NCBI RefSeq assembly: GCF_008973485.1
Contig: NZ_CP031223.1
Span: 868,001-932,000 of the forward strand
Reading direction: 5' to 3'
Length of the DNA: 64,000 bases
From: Psychrobacillus glaciei
Lineage (GTDB): Bacteria; Bacillota; Bacilli; Bacillales_A; Planococcaceae
This document shows positions 35,983 through 45,300 of the stretch, in pieces (the first letter of the stretch is position 1; each line of letters begins with the position of its first letter). The position numbers and the translations under genes were made by a program. The notes under the pieces were generated by a model. That model searched no databases and was not told where the DNA came from. It saw only the letters and a program-made list of their open reading frames with translations.

Positions 35983-36648
35983 ATGAATGTTCGCATCGAA
36001 TGGATATATAGAACGTCCAAGGGAGCGGAAACCTTTTTTCATTCCGAGGAGATGCCAGCAGCACAGGTTTTGCTGTTTGCGGAAGACATGGGAAGGACTG
36101 GACGTGTAAAAAGCATTGTATTCATTGATCGATTTGATAGTAAGTGGTCGCTCAAGGAGTTAAAAGGTTATTTGAAAGGCATCGAAACGGAACCGCATAA
36201 TGTGAAGGTTTATTTTGATGGAGGCTTTGACCGTGCTACATTTAGCTCGGGATTGGGTTGTGTTATTTATTATGAGCAAAGTGGCAAGTCATACAGACTT
36301 CGACGTAATGCTCCTGCTGTCGCACTAACTTCCAATAATGAAGCAGAATATGCCGCATTTTATTTGAGTTTGCAGGAACTTGAGTTATTAGGCGTTCATC
36401 ATTTGCCGGTTCAGTTTATTGGCGATTCGCAAGTAGTCATTAATCACTTGCGCGAGGACTGGCCCGTGATTGAAAAGGGTTTATCCAACTGGGCAGATCG
36501 GATTGAACAGAAGATGAAGGAGCTTGGTTTACAACCGGAATATAACCTGATACCGCGAAAGTTGAATAATGAGGCGGATAGGCTTGCTACTCAGGCTTTG
36601 AATGGCATTGAAATCACAGCGGTGAGTGAAGTTTCAGGCGACTTGTGA
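35983..36648 (+). CDS. RNase H-like (reverse transcriptase-like) family protein
   Basis: 221 aa. Residues about 74-212 form an RNase HI fold with the catalytic set Asp79 (VYFDGG), Glu120 (SNNEAEYAA), Asp148 (GDSQVVINHL) and Asp199 (NNEADRLA), so hydrolysis of RNA in RNA-DNA hybrids is plausible. The first ~70 residues form a small separate domain (WIYRTSKGAETFFHSEEMPA). In B. subtilis the related region is split between ypeP and ypdQ; here it is a single intact gene. GAAGGGGG precedes the ATG. Confidence 0.85.
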   Translation: MNVRIEWIYRTSKGAETFFHSEEMPAAQVLLFAEDMGRTGRVKSIVFIDRFDSKWSLKELKGYLKGIETEPHNVKVYFDGGFDRATFSSGLGCVIYYEQSGKSYRLRRNAPAVALTSNNEAEYAAFYLSLQELELLGVHHLPVQFIGDSQVVINHLREDWPVIEKGLSNWADRIEQKMKELGLQPEYNLIPRKLNNEADRLATQALNGIEITAVSEVSGDL

Positions 36649-36719
36649 GATCATTTCCCTTTAGTGAGTTTTTCGATAAATTTAGACTAGATGTTCTCCT
36701 CAAAAGCGCATTTTCCTTG

Positions 36720-36885
36720 TATCGCAAATTCAGTGCCTCATATCGCATGTTCAGTGTCAAGTACCGCAAGATCAAGTTCTCATAACGCAAGTTCAGTGCT
36801 GCGTACCGCAAATTAAGTGTTGCATAACGCAAATTCAGTAACTCATATCGCAAGTTCAAATCGTGTAACGCAAATTTAAAATCAC
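36720..36885. repeat. 21-bp tandem repeat array (about eight units)
   Basis: Units of 21 bp with consensus TAnCGCAAATTCAGTGnnnCn follow one another from 36720; one late unit is 20 bp. The complement reads as a heptad-like peptide repeat (LNLRYxx) in one frame, but the only start is a TTG without a ribosome binding site, and the array lies between two genes, so I regard it as non-coding. Confidence 0.75.
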
Positions 36886-36953
36886 TATTTGTTGGGGAAA
36901 TATTTATTCTTACGTGTTGCAACTGGAAATGCAAGACTAAAACAGAGAAGTCT

Positions 36954-37000
36954 AAAAAGCCTGTAACTAGGCTTTGCAGACTAGTTACAGGCTTTTTTTT
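36954..37000. terminator. Strong bidirectional terminator
   Basis: Perfect 17-bp stem AAAAAGCCTGTAACTAG / CTAGTTACAGGCTTTTT with a 10-nt loop and T runs on both strands. It overlaps the stop of the minus-strand hypothetical gene and lies downstream of the RNase H-like gene. Confidence 0.9.
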
Positions 37001-37410
37001 TAGTTAGCAGGAATTTCAGTGTGATTTTCTTGTTTGGCAGGTGAGTCGTTGTTATCTTCTGGTAAAGACTCTTCTGATTTCGGCAGTTTTTTCTGTTGAG
37101 ATTTTGGGAACGCTTGTTTTGCCTCTGTTTTTGAGTTGCTATCTTGCACGTTTTCATTATAATATTGCACACTTGTCATTGCGCCTTCTTCTACCATACG
37201 ATTGTCGTCTGGATCGTGTGGATCCGAAAAACCAGCTTTCGTCATTTGTGTCGGTTTATACTTTTTCGAATCCATATAAGAATTGGCTTTTGTTTTTGTA
37301 TTTTTCAATGTCGTTTTAGCTTTCTCTCTGTTTTCCATTTTTTTTAAATACATAATAGCGAATGCAGCTATACCACCCATTAAAAAAGATCGTTTATTTC
37401 CTTTAACCAT
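37000..37410 (-). CDS. Hypothetical protein with N-terminal membrane anchor
   Basis: 136-aa protein that I do not recognise. The start at MVKGNKRSFL has GGGAG eight bases upstream; ATGs just before it overlap the site. One hydrophobic segment near the N-terminus (FLMGGIAAFAIMYL) is followed by Lys-rich and then Asp/Glu/Gln-rich low-complexity sequence, with DPHDPDDNRMVEEGAMTSVQ in the middle. It looks like a small membrane-anchored, mostly disordered protein. Confidence 0.6.
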   Translation of the reverse strand: MVKGNKRSFLMGGIAAFAIMYLKKMENREKAKTTLKNTKTKANSYMDSKKYKPTQMTKAGFSDPHDPDDNRMVEEGAMTSVQYYNENVQDSNSKTEAKQAFPKSQQKKLPKSEESLPEDNNDSPAKQENHTEIPAN

Positions 37411-37611
37411 TCTCATCACTCCCAATTTAGTTAATTACTATAGTTTACCCTCATCAGAAGTCAGTCAAACATATCCATTTGCAAAACTAACTTGTTTTTT
37501 GGATTAAACTAGTAATATTAAATGTTTATATGTGAATTTAGCCACACCACCTATATGAAGTAATTTACAACCTTTTTGCACATTGGAAGTTAATCCGAAA
37601 TATGGTTTAAT

Positions 37612-37660
37612 TATTACAAAGACGTTACTGGTGCCTGGCACCAGTAACGCCTTTGTAATA
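37612..37660. repeat. GGTGCCTGGCACC palindrome P1
   Basis: Arms of 24 bp (37612-37635 and 37637-37660) around a central T, with one mismatch. The core is TTACTGGTGCC/GGCACCAGTAA and the outer arms are TATTACAAAGAC-type. See P2 and P3. It lies 55 bp before the SGNH esterase start, so it could form a hairpin before the transcription unit. The remainder of 37411-37713 shows nothing else. Confidence 0.8.
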
Positions 37661-37713
37661 TAATATGAATTTTTTTGGTGAAATATTAATAATGGTAGAG
37701 AGGAGAATAAGTA

Positions 37714-38778
37714 TTGAAAAGGTATTTTTCGTTAATTTTTATAGCAGTCTTTATGGTATTTAGCGTTGGAACATCTTCTGTTGAGGCAGATAATGTGAAA
37801 ATTGACTATGTGGCGTTAGGGGATTCTATAGCATCTGGGCATACACCATATGGGGTAAAGGTAGGTAGAGGTTTCACAGATATAATCAGCGAAGCACTCG
37901 CTAAGGAAGGTGTACTTGGTTCGTTTATGAAAGATTTTGCGTCATCTGGTGAAACAAGTGCTGGATTGTTGGAAACATTAAAACGGAATGACGTGCAACA
38001 ATCACTTAAGGAAGCTGAACTTATTACGATTATAAGCGGAGCCAACGATTTTATTGATGAACTGTATAATCCGGAAGACGAGAGTATGCATGTGGATATT
38101 TCCAAGGCAACAGCTCTATTAAATAAAGTAGAAGGTAATCTGGTATCTGCAATACAAAGAGTGAAAGCCTTAAATCCAGACGCAGATATTTATTTGTTCG
38201 GGTATTTCTTTCCATTACCGCATTTGAAAGATGCAGATTCCAAAATCCAATTACAGCTTGCTTTTAATATTGTAAATTCAAGGATGGCGAGTATTGCTAA
38301 AAATGAGGGGATTCATTTTGTGGATGTTGCTTCTGCATTTGACGCAAAAGGTACTTATTATTTAGAAAATCCACAAGATATTCATCCGAATGAGGCTGGT
38401 TATCAAGTTATAGCAGATCAATTTTTCAAATACTACAGCATTCCCTTGAATGGCCCTTTTCCAAACCCAACTCTTGAATGGGGAAAAAAAATTGAGAAAA
38501 TGGAAATAGTGGAAACCGACAAAAAGTGGATTGTAACGTTAAACAAAAGTGTAGATCCTGCTAGTGTCCAACATTCGGTTTTCGTAGTGAAGGATGGAAC
38601 CCAGCTTATGAATATAAGCAAAGAAGTATCCAAAGATAATCAGAAACAAATTATCATAACGCCACCAAAACAAGGCTATAAACCGGGATTGTACCAATTG
38701 ATGATCACCAATAATCTAACTGACCAACTTCGGAAGCCTTTAGAAAATACTGTTTTAGTGACCTTTAAAGTAAAATGA
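37714..38778 (+). CDS. Secreted SGNH/GDSL esterase-lipase
   Basis: 354 aa with a signal peptide (about 1-25). SGNH blocks: GDSIASG with nucleophile Ser38, the Gly of the GETSAGL region, Asn111 in SGANDF and the Asp-x-x-His pair in DIHPNEAGY (about residue 223). The last ~95 residues form a separate beta domain (WIVTLNKSVDPASVQHSVFV), like SbsA/Big-type Ig modules on secreted Bacillus proteins. It probably hydrolyses esters of lipids or polysaccharides outside the cell. The start is TTG after AGAGAGGAG. Confidence 0.88.
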   Translation: MKRYFSLIFIAVFMVFSVGTSSVEADNVKIDYVALGDSIASGHTPYGVKVGRGFTDIISEALAKEGVLGSFMKDFASSGETSAGLLETLKRNDVQQSLKEAELITIISGANDFIDELYNPEDESMHVDISKATALLNKVEGNLVSAIQRVKALNPDADIYLFGYFFPLPHLKDADSKIQLQLAFNIVNSRMASIAKNEGIHFVDVASAFDAKGTYYLENPQDIHPNEAGYQVIADQFFKYYSIPLNGPFPNPTLEWGKKIEKMEIVETDKKWIVTLNKSVDPASVQHSVFVVKDGTQLMNISKEVSKDNQKQIIITPPKQGYKPGLYQLMITNNLTDQLRKPLENTVLVTFKVK

Positions 38779-38787
38779 TAATGAGCT

Positions 38788-38820
38788 GAGCCTTCGAATA
38801 TTCCATTTATTCGAAGGCTC
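38788..38820 (+). terminator. Terminator of the SGNH esterase gene
   Basis: 13-bp stem GAGCCTTCGAATA / TATTCGAAGGCTC with a short loop, followed by TATTTTATTT, 10 bp after the stop. Confidence 0.85.
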
Positions 38821-38833
38821 TATTTTATTTGGA

Positions 38834-38884
38834 GTATTACAGAATTGTTACTGGTGCCTGGCACCCGTAATAATTCTGTAATAT
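38834..38884. repeat. GGTGCCTGGCACC palindrome P2
   Basis: Arms of 25 bp around a central T at 38859, with one mismatch and two G-T pairs. The core is the same as P1 but the outer arms read ATTACAGAATTG / AATTCTGTAAT, different from P1 yet still complementary. It sits 75 bp upstream of the YdjM-like gene. Confidence 0.8.
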
Positions 38885-38959
38885 GGGGAGGGGTTCATTC
38901 ATTCGTTTACATAGTGTAAAGTGATAGAGTGAATTACAACTTGGAGGAGAAATTGTAGC

Positions 38960-39439
38960 ATGACAGGAAACACACACATCGTAGGCGGTATTGCAGCAAG
39001 TCTTGCTTTTGCACAAATCACAAATTATAATCCGGTCATTTTAGTTGGGGCGGGTATCATTGGCGCATTAATTCCAGATATTTGTCACGGAGGCAGCACA
39101 ATTGGTAGGAAGTTCCCAATTGTATCGAGATTAGTTAATGGGATTTTTGGCCATCGTTCTTTTACACATAGTTTGGTCTTTTTGTTATTAATGGGGGCTC
39201 TTTTACATTCCTTTTTGACGAATGAATCAATTACAGCTGGTATTTTAATCGGAATGAGCAGTCATTTCATCTTAGACATGGCTACTAAAAACGGCATTAA
39301 ACTTTTATTTCCATTAAAAGTAACAGTACGGTTTCCTCTCACAACTAGAACGGGAGGAGCAGTAGAAAACCTAGTATTTGCTGCATTGTCACTGCTTTCT
39401 GTCTATTTTGGATATGAAGCCTTTGCGGGGTATTTTTAA
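38960..39439 (+). CDS. YdjM-like membrane-bound metal-dependent hydrolase
   Basis: 159-aa membrane protein of the DUF457/YdjM family. It has an N-terminal THIVGGIAASLAFAQ with the His of the family, then IPDICHGGSTIGRKFP, the conserved FGHRSFTHSLVF and the SSHFILDMATKNGIKLLFP segment, giving the His/Asp set proposed to bind metal. Three to four membrane spans. Physiological role unknown; E. coli YdjM is LexA-regulated. TTGGAGGA lies 11 bp before the ATG. Confidence 0.85.
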   Translation: MTGNTHIVGGIAASLAFAQITNYNPVILVGAGIIGALIPDICHGGSTIGRKFPIVSRLVNGIFGHRSFTHSLVFLLLMGALLHSFLTNESITAGILIGMSSHFILDMATKNGIKLLFPLKVTVRFPLTTRTGGAVENLVFAALSLLSVYFGYEAFAGYF

Positions 39440-39535
39440 GAAATGAAATGGAGACGTCCTCTTAGAAGGTTTTTCAACATTTTATAAAGACATTCATATA
39501 AAGTGGTACTAAAAAAAAATTATCTTCCAAAAATT

Positions 39536-39575
39536 AAAAGCGCTCCAGTCATATTCGATATGCTTGGAGCGTTTT
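39536..39575 (+). terminator. Terminator-like hairpin of the GCTCC-AGTCAT type
   Basis: CGCTCCAGTCATA (39541-39553) / TATGCTTGGAGCG (39559-39571) with a TTCGA loop and T's, 100 bp after the YdjM-like stop. It shares its wording with the hairpins at 41.2, 47.6, 53.2 and 58.5 kb. Confidence 0.7.
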
Positions 39576-39734
39576 ATTATTGTGATTCTTCGTCACTAGA
39601 GTTCTTATGAAAGTAGCATTATGATGGAAAAAATGAAATGAGAAATGGATAAAAAGTTCCAAGGAAGTTTTCATTCATTTTTAGTAAATAGGGTAATTGC
39701 ATCCTAACGTATACACAAACATTGAGCTTTAAAT

Positions 39735-39923
39735 TTGCGATTATACGGAAGATTTGCCAGATTTTTTTGTTGTTTTTACTATACGACAGAAGGAATTGTA
39801 AGTGGTAGAGGTCTGGGGATTGCCATCGTAAAGGAAATTATAGAGCGGCATGAAGGACGTGTAAATGTGGTAAGTAAAATCGGTGAAGGAACACTTTTTT
39901 CTTTTCATTGCCCGTTTATTTGA
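39735..39923 (+). pseudogene. Histidine-kinase remnant (ATPase-domain end)
   Basis: GRGLGIAIVKEIIERHEGRV, then VVSKIGEGTLFSFHCPF, is the G2 box and end of a histidine-kinase ATPase domain. About 15 residues upstream belong in another frame (YTEDLPDFFVVFTIRQKE, where kinases have the F-box region). Nothing of the rest of the kinase is left nearby. Confidence 0.65.
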
Positions 39924-40283
39924 AAGAAGAGGTTGGAAGTAGAATCTGTATTTCTCAAGAAGGGAAGTAGGGGTTTATTTTGTCAAAAAACTTTCAATTT
40001 AAAATGTGTAAGTGCAAGTCCTCAATTGATATTATAAATTGTATCTCGGTGATTTGGTTCGTGGAATTAACGAAAAGATAGTTTGCTACAGTGCGAAATA
40101 AAAAAACTATAATTTCAAATAATTTGACAGGTATATGGTTATATAAAACCATTTTATTTGGTTTATAAATTTAACTTACCAATTATAATTGATTATTATA
40201 TATGTATCTAATTACGTATATAAGGATAGTTAAATACAACTACATAGTGAAGTGGGGAGCACAAGTAAAAGGGAGTATATTTC
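39924..40283. other. AT-rich spacer
   Basis: No gene, hairpin or repeat recognised. The end holds AAAAGGGAG, a ribosome binding site for the decayed diguanylate cyclase gene that follows. Confidence 0.4.
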
Positions 40284-41210
40284 ATAATAGAATTCAGGAA
40301 ATTAGGTATTCGGAATATTCCTAAACTACTATGGGTAGTAATTATGGTATGTTACGCTTTTCCTTTTTGTTTGGAGTTTTATATATCTGATAATAGTTTA
40401 AGTAAATCTCAAGTGTCATTCGCATGGTTTATCTGCTTAATACCATCTCTCATTTTTTCATATTATAAGGGATTTAAGGGCGGAACATTTTCGATTATTT
40501 TTGCTACCTTACTTCATGTGTTCACAAGAGTTGTTTTTGAAAAAGAAATGATGACTAAATTAGAATATTATATTCAAGTGGAAGTAATAATTGCAAATAT
40601 TCTTGTAGCTCTCCTAGTTTGTTTTTTTGTGAATAAATTACAAATAGAGAATACTAAGCTAGAAATTGCTTATAAAGATCTAGCTCAAAAAAAATGAAAT
40701 AAAACGATTGGCATACATAGACCCTTTAACTCAATTACCAAATAGAAGTTTCTTTGACGAAAATCTACTTAAAAACTTAACTAGTATATCGAAAAGCGAT
40801 GAAACATTAAGTATTCTCTTTATCGATTTAGACAGTTTTAAAGAAATTAATGATACGTTCGGACATGATGTTGGAGACCTTTTACTTCAACAAGTGGCGT
40901 TCATTTTGACAAGCTGTGTTCCTGAAAGTGATTGCGTAGTAAGGTTAGCAGGGGATGAATTTATCATCACGCTTCCTCTATTAGATAAAGAAAAAGCGTT
41001 CAAAATTGCTAACACCATTTTACATGAATTAAAGAGGTAATTTGATATTAAGGACCATCAAGTAATGGTTACACCAAGCATAGGAATTGCGATTTACCCT
41101 GAACATGGACAAGATGCCGAAACATTGATAAAGCATGCAGACAAAGCCATGTACCAAGCAAAAAGAGCAGGGAAAAACAATTATGTAGTATTTGATAATG
41201 TGCCTCAGTG
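40284..41210 (+). pseudogene. Membrane diguanylate cyclase, inactivated
   Basis: Originally about 305 aa: several membrane spans (LWVVIMVCYAFPFCLEFY, FAWFICLIPSLIFSYY and later ones), a short coiled coil, then a GGDEF domain (YIDPLTQLPNRSFF, LFIDLDSFKEINDTFGHD, LAGDEF, TPSIGIAIYPEHG, HADKAMYQAKRAGKNNY). Three lesions: the codon at the expected start position after AAAAGGGAG is ATA; a run of eight A near 40686-40693 has one base too many and shifts the frame; and an in-frame TAA at 41038 stops translation before the last third of the domain. The motif is AGDEF rather than GGDEF. No functional product is expected. Confidence 0.8.
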
Positions 41211-41233
41211 AAGTAAAATTGCAAATAAAACGA

Positions 41234-41276
41234 GCTGCTCCTAGTCATGTTAAACATGCCTAGGAGCGGCATTTTT
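41234..41276 (+). terminator. Terminator hairpin of the GCTCCTAGTCAT type
   Basis: 16-bp stem GCTGCTCCTAGTCATG / CATGCCTAGGAGCGGC with two G-T pairs, a TTAAA loop and six T. It lies 25 bp after the inactivated diguanylate cyclase. Confidence 0.85.
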
Positions 41277-41689
41277 TGTGTCAAGATTCGAATTTTCGAC
41301 AGAATATGATGTTTCTTTTATAAATAAAAATTTTTGAACGAATTATAATTTCTTGGAGAAGTGTGTTAAATCAAAAATATTAATGGACAAGAGTGATGTC
41401 TTTGTTTTTAGTAATACTGTTGATTTCGAATAGCTTACCATTTGGTTTAGTGGAGAAGGGGTATGAATGCGTATTCGATTTAGGTGAATCCTGACGCATC
41501 AACAGCTAGTCCGTTCATCATTACAACTTTAGAGAAAACTCAATCAAGTACGAGAAATATTTTGAGAACTGTCACTAGATTGCGCAGTCACTCCATGACT
41601 CATAAATATAACGGTAACAGTATAACCTGTATTTTTTTAAAGAAAGTATATGAATTTTCTTGTCAAGAACAGATTGATTTCCTCTGCAA

Positions 41690-41800
41690 GAGAACGCTTT
41701 CCTGGGGAAAACATCAACCCGCTTCCTTCGCACCACTTTAGTTCAGGGTCTTGATGCTTCCCTAGGAATGGCCGCCTCCCGCTCCAATCAACAGTGCAAT
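41690..41800 (+). repeat. GC-rich interspersed repeat, degraded copy C4
   Basis: AACGCTTTCCTGGGGA ... GGAATGGCCGCCTCCCGCTC follow the two ends of copies C1 and C3; the middle is diverged. Confidence 0.5.
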
Positions 41801-41869
41801 TAAGGGAGACAATATGCTTCGTAGAAATAATGAACGAGTACTTTCCAGTGCTTATTAATAGCGCAAATG

Positions 41870-42120
41870 GAATCTGAAAAAATAGATTGCATCTAATCTA
41901 TTAATAAAGAAGTACTGAGCTGATGAAATATACTCTTCGTCCGCTTTTAGAAAATAGAAAAGTATCTATTCACTCATTAACCAAACCTAATGTACCTTGT
42001 TTCTACATATAATATTTCAAGAGGACCATGGGCAAACATCTTTCATAAAAGTCTTCATTAATAGTGTAGCCAATGTTTCATTCAAAGCACTCAGGAAATA
42101 GTAAAGACAAGATAAATTTA
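41870..42120 (+). repeat. Dispersed ~250-bp repeat, copy D3
   Basis: AAAAATAGATTGCATCTAAT, CTCTTCGTCCGCTTTTAG, CACTCATTAACCAAACCTAA and AATAGTGTAGCCAATG align along their length with D1 at 20.2 kb, roughly 70% by eye. Confidence 0.65.
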
Positions 42121-42303
42121 AATGCGGCGGCTTGCGTTTTTCTCATTCACCTTAATTTAATACGACACTAGTGATAATTAGATATACGAAAACATAACTT
42201 TATACGAAAACCAACTTTATGACTTATATTCACCCTTTAATAAAGTAATGTTCTAAATATATTTAATAATTAAAATTTTATGTATTTTCAAACTCTTATA
42301 ACT

Positions 42304-42358
42304 ATGATAAGTTGATAATATCGCACGGAGTGTGTGAAATTAGGGAAAAGGGGAAATG
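42304..42358 (+). promoter_or_regulatory. Conserved leader with hairpin, protease 1
   Basis: GATAAGTTGATAATATCGCA, then GGAGT, then GTGTGA and GAAATTAGGG before the ribosome binding site. The hairpin TCGCAC/GTGTGA (42321-42326/42332-42337) corresponds to TCGCAT/ATGCGA in the leader of protease 2, with base changes that keep pairing. Confidence 0.5.
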
Positions 42359-42362
42359 AGAA

Positions 42363-45300
42363 TTGGGGAAATTGAAGTATACGAAGTTCTGCAGTAGTAT
42401 TCTTGCTTTCGTAATGGTTCTTTCTATGTTAACGCCATTCACGGTTTTAGCAAACGAGCAGCAAGCAGCACCAATAGTAAATAATAGTCAAAGCGAGAGT
42501 AATCTACTTGCAAAAGCAGCTATTGATGAACAATTAAGTTTGTTAAATGGTAAGGCAACCCTTCACAAAGATTTAAAAGGGCTGGCAGGAGATGAAGAAG
42601 TATCTGTAATCATTCATTTATCCGAAAAACCAGTAGCTCTTGAAAAAGGTATTAAAGAGTTAACTGGGAAAAAATTCTCAAGCTCGGAAGCAGTTTCTGT
42701 GGAAAAGAAAGTAATCTCTCAACAAAAGCTTGTAGAAAAAGAAATGAATGCAAAAAGTATCTCATATAAAGAAGGTTATTCTTTCCATACTGTTTTAAAT
42801 GGTTTTGGAGCAAAGGTAAAGGCTAGTGACTTAGAAAAGATTCTTGAAATCGATGGTGTCACTTTAATAGAGCCAGATGAAATAAGATTTGCACTAGACA
42901 ATGAAGAATCTGAAAATGCTGATGCAATAAATGGAAATATCGGTGAAGCAAATAATACAAGTATTTCTTTTCTAGGTATTGAAAAAGTTTGGGCAAAAGG
43001 AATTAAAGGGAAAGGGATTAAAGTTGGAGTAGTCGACACAGGAATTGATTACAAGCATCCTGAATTCGCTGGAGTATATAAAGGTGGGAAAAACTTTGTA
43101 CCTAATGATGGTGACTATGCACGCCACCGTGATGACAATGATCCATATGAAACAGCTCCATTAGACCGGGATCCAAATAATCCAAATACTCCTGTGACAC
43201 AAAGTGGTAGCACATTTGTTACTTCTCACGGTACTCACGTATCAGGAACTATTGCAGGAATTGGTGCAAATGAATTCAGAATTAGTGGCCTTGCTCCAGA
43301 AGTAGAATTACATGTATACCGCGTTTTGGGTGCATATGGAAGTGGGTATACTTCGTGGGTTATTAGAGGAATTGAGGCAGCGGTTGAAGAAGGAATGGAT
43401 GTTATTAACTTATCCTTAGGTGGGCCTTCTATGAGTTCAGTTACAGCTGATGCATTCGCGATTAACAATGCGATGTTAGCAGGTACTGTAGCGGCTGTAG
43501 CGACAGGGAACTCAGGATCTGCTCGTGGATCTATCGGAAGCCCAGCAACAGCTGCACTAGGTATTGCGGTTGGTAACTCCACCAATCCAACCATTACGGA
43601 AAAAGGGGCAACATTAAAAGTAAAAGCGGAATCTTACGACAAGTCATATGATCTTAATTTTATGGCATATAAATTTGGTGACAAACCAGGTGAACAACTT
43701 ACTGGTGAGTATGATCTAGTTGCCATACCTAATTTTGGTGCAGCAAAGGATTATGAAGGTATTGATATTAAGGGGAAAGTTGTGCTAGTTTCCCGTGGGG
43801 ATACAACATTTGCTGACAAAATTGATGTTGCAAAAAAAGCTGGAGCAGTTGCAGTCCTTATTCATAATAATACAGGTACTGGATTGATAAATTCTAATCA
43901 GAGTTCTGGATTTAACTTTATTACGACATTTGATATGACCTTCCCAGAAGGTACATTGCTTAGAACTGCGCTTGCTTCAAAACCAGGTAAAGTTTCATTT
44001 AGCAATTTTACGAATACGGTAACTGGAGGAGACACGTTAAGTTCCTCAAGCTCACGTGGACCTACAAATCCAGATTTTGATATAAAACCGGATGTAGTTG
44101 CACCAGGTACGAATATAATGTCCACAATACCTATGTATGGAAAAGACGATCCAGGAGCAGATTATAGCGGAGCATTTGCTAGAAAAACAGGTACTTCAAT
44201 GGCGACGCCACATATTGCAGCTATAAGTGCGTTAATTCTGCAAGCGAATCCAGCTTGGACGCCATTCGATGTAAAGGTAGCTCTATCAAATACTGCAAAA
44301 CTTTTAAATACAACTTCGTATGACGTTTTTGCACAAGGGCCGGGGCGTGTTCAACCTTTTGAAGCGGCATTCCCAACAGTTCTTGCTTATGCGCTAGATA
44401 GCAATTCTATCCAAAGACAAATAATTGAACACGAAAAAGGGACTGTGAGATTCGGCAAATTGAGTGAAATATCTGAAAAAGATATTTTAGTAACAAAAAA
44501 AATTCGTGTAGAAGACGTTGCAAAACTTGGCGGGGACTATACGGTTGATGTTCAAATTACAAAAGCATTCACTGGGGCAACGGTTACTGTTAATAAGCCA
44601 GCCTTCAAATTGAATGGTACGGAAATGATCGATGTAACATTGAAAGCACCAAAAACAGTGGTGTCTGCAGCAGCCGAAATTCTTGGTTATGTGTATATAA
44701 GAGGAAATGGAAAAGAAATTTCCTTACCTTTTGCAGCAGAATTCACACCAAATAATATAAAGGCTGTTGGTGTATCTGGCGTTAAAGTATCTGACTATGA
44801 CTTATCGTTTCATAGTAAAAGTACAAAAAAATCATCGACCGTATCAGGGGTATTAGGTGGAACTGGGACCACTAAATATGGCGAAATCTCCGTGGAACTA
44901 TCAAACTTACTAAACAATGGGGATGAAATTGGAACAGTCTACTATAATGCAGGTTCGGTTCCAAGTGTACCAGGACCAGTTTCTTACTCAATCGATGGAA
45001 AATATACAAATGGTAATGATGAAATTGTAAATATGCCTGACGGAGCTTATTCGCTAGCCATTTATGCATCAAATACTAGTGGTAGTACCACGTATGGCGA
45101 TGCAGATCCAGAGCCATTATTTGTGAAGAGTATACTATCGACTATCGATACAGCAGAAACACATGAAACTTTAAAATCTGAGTATCAGTTTAATGGAACA
45201 ATTGTGGATGATTATATTAAATTTATCAAGGCTCTTGTAGCTATTGGGTATAAATTTGATGTAAATGAAAAACTGTCTGTATCATACGAAGCACTTAATG

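Larger units (their letters stand above)
41217..42320. other. Repeat-rich gene-free region
   Basis: About 1.1 kb holding a terminator hairpin, a degraded GC-rich repeat and dispersed repeat D3, before the leader of the first protease. The 85-codon open frame at 41484-41741 runs across the repeat, has no ribosome binding site and is not considered a gene. Confidence 0.55.

Noticed and set aside
36720..36885. CRISPR array
   Set aside because: Repeats are contiguous 21-mers without unique spacers and no cas genes are present.
36614..36934. Possible LNLRY-repeat protein on the minus strand
   Set aside because: TTG start without ribosome binding site, overlaps the end of the RNase H-like gene, and its repeats are explained by the 21-bp DNA array.
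41484..41741. 85-codon open frame before the protease genes
   Set aside because: No ribosome binding site and its end lies in degraded repeat C4.
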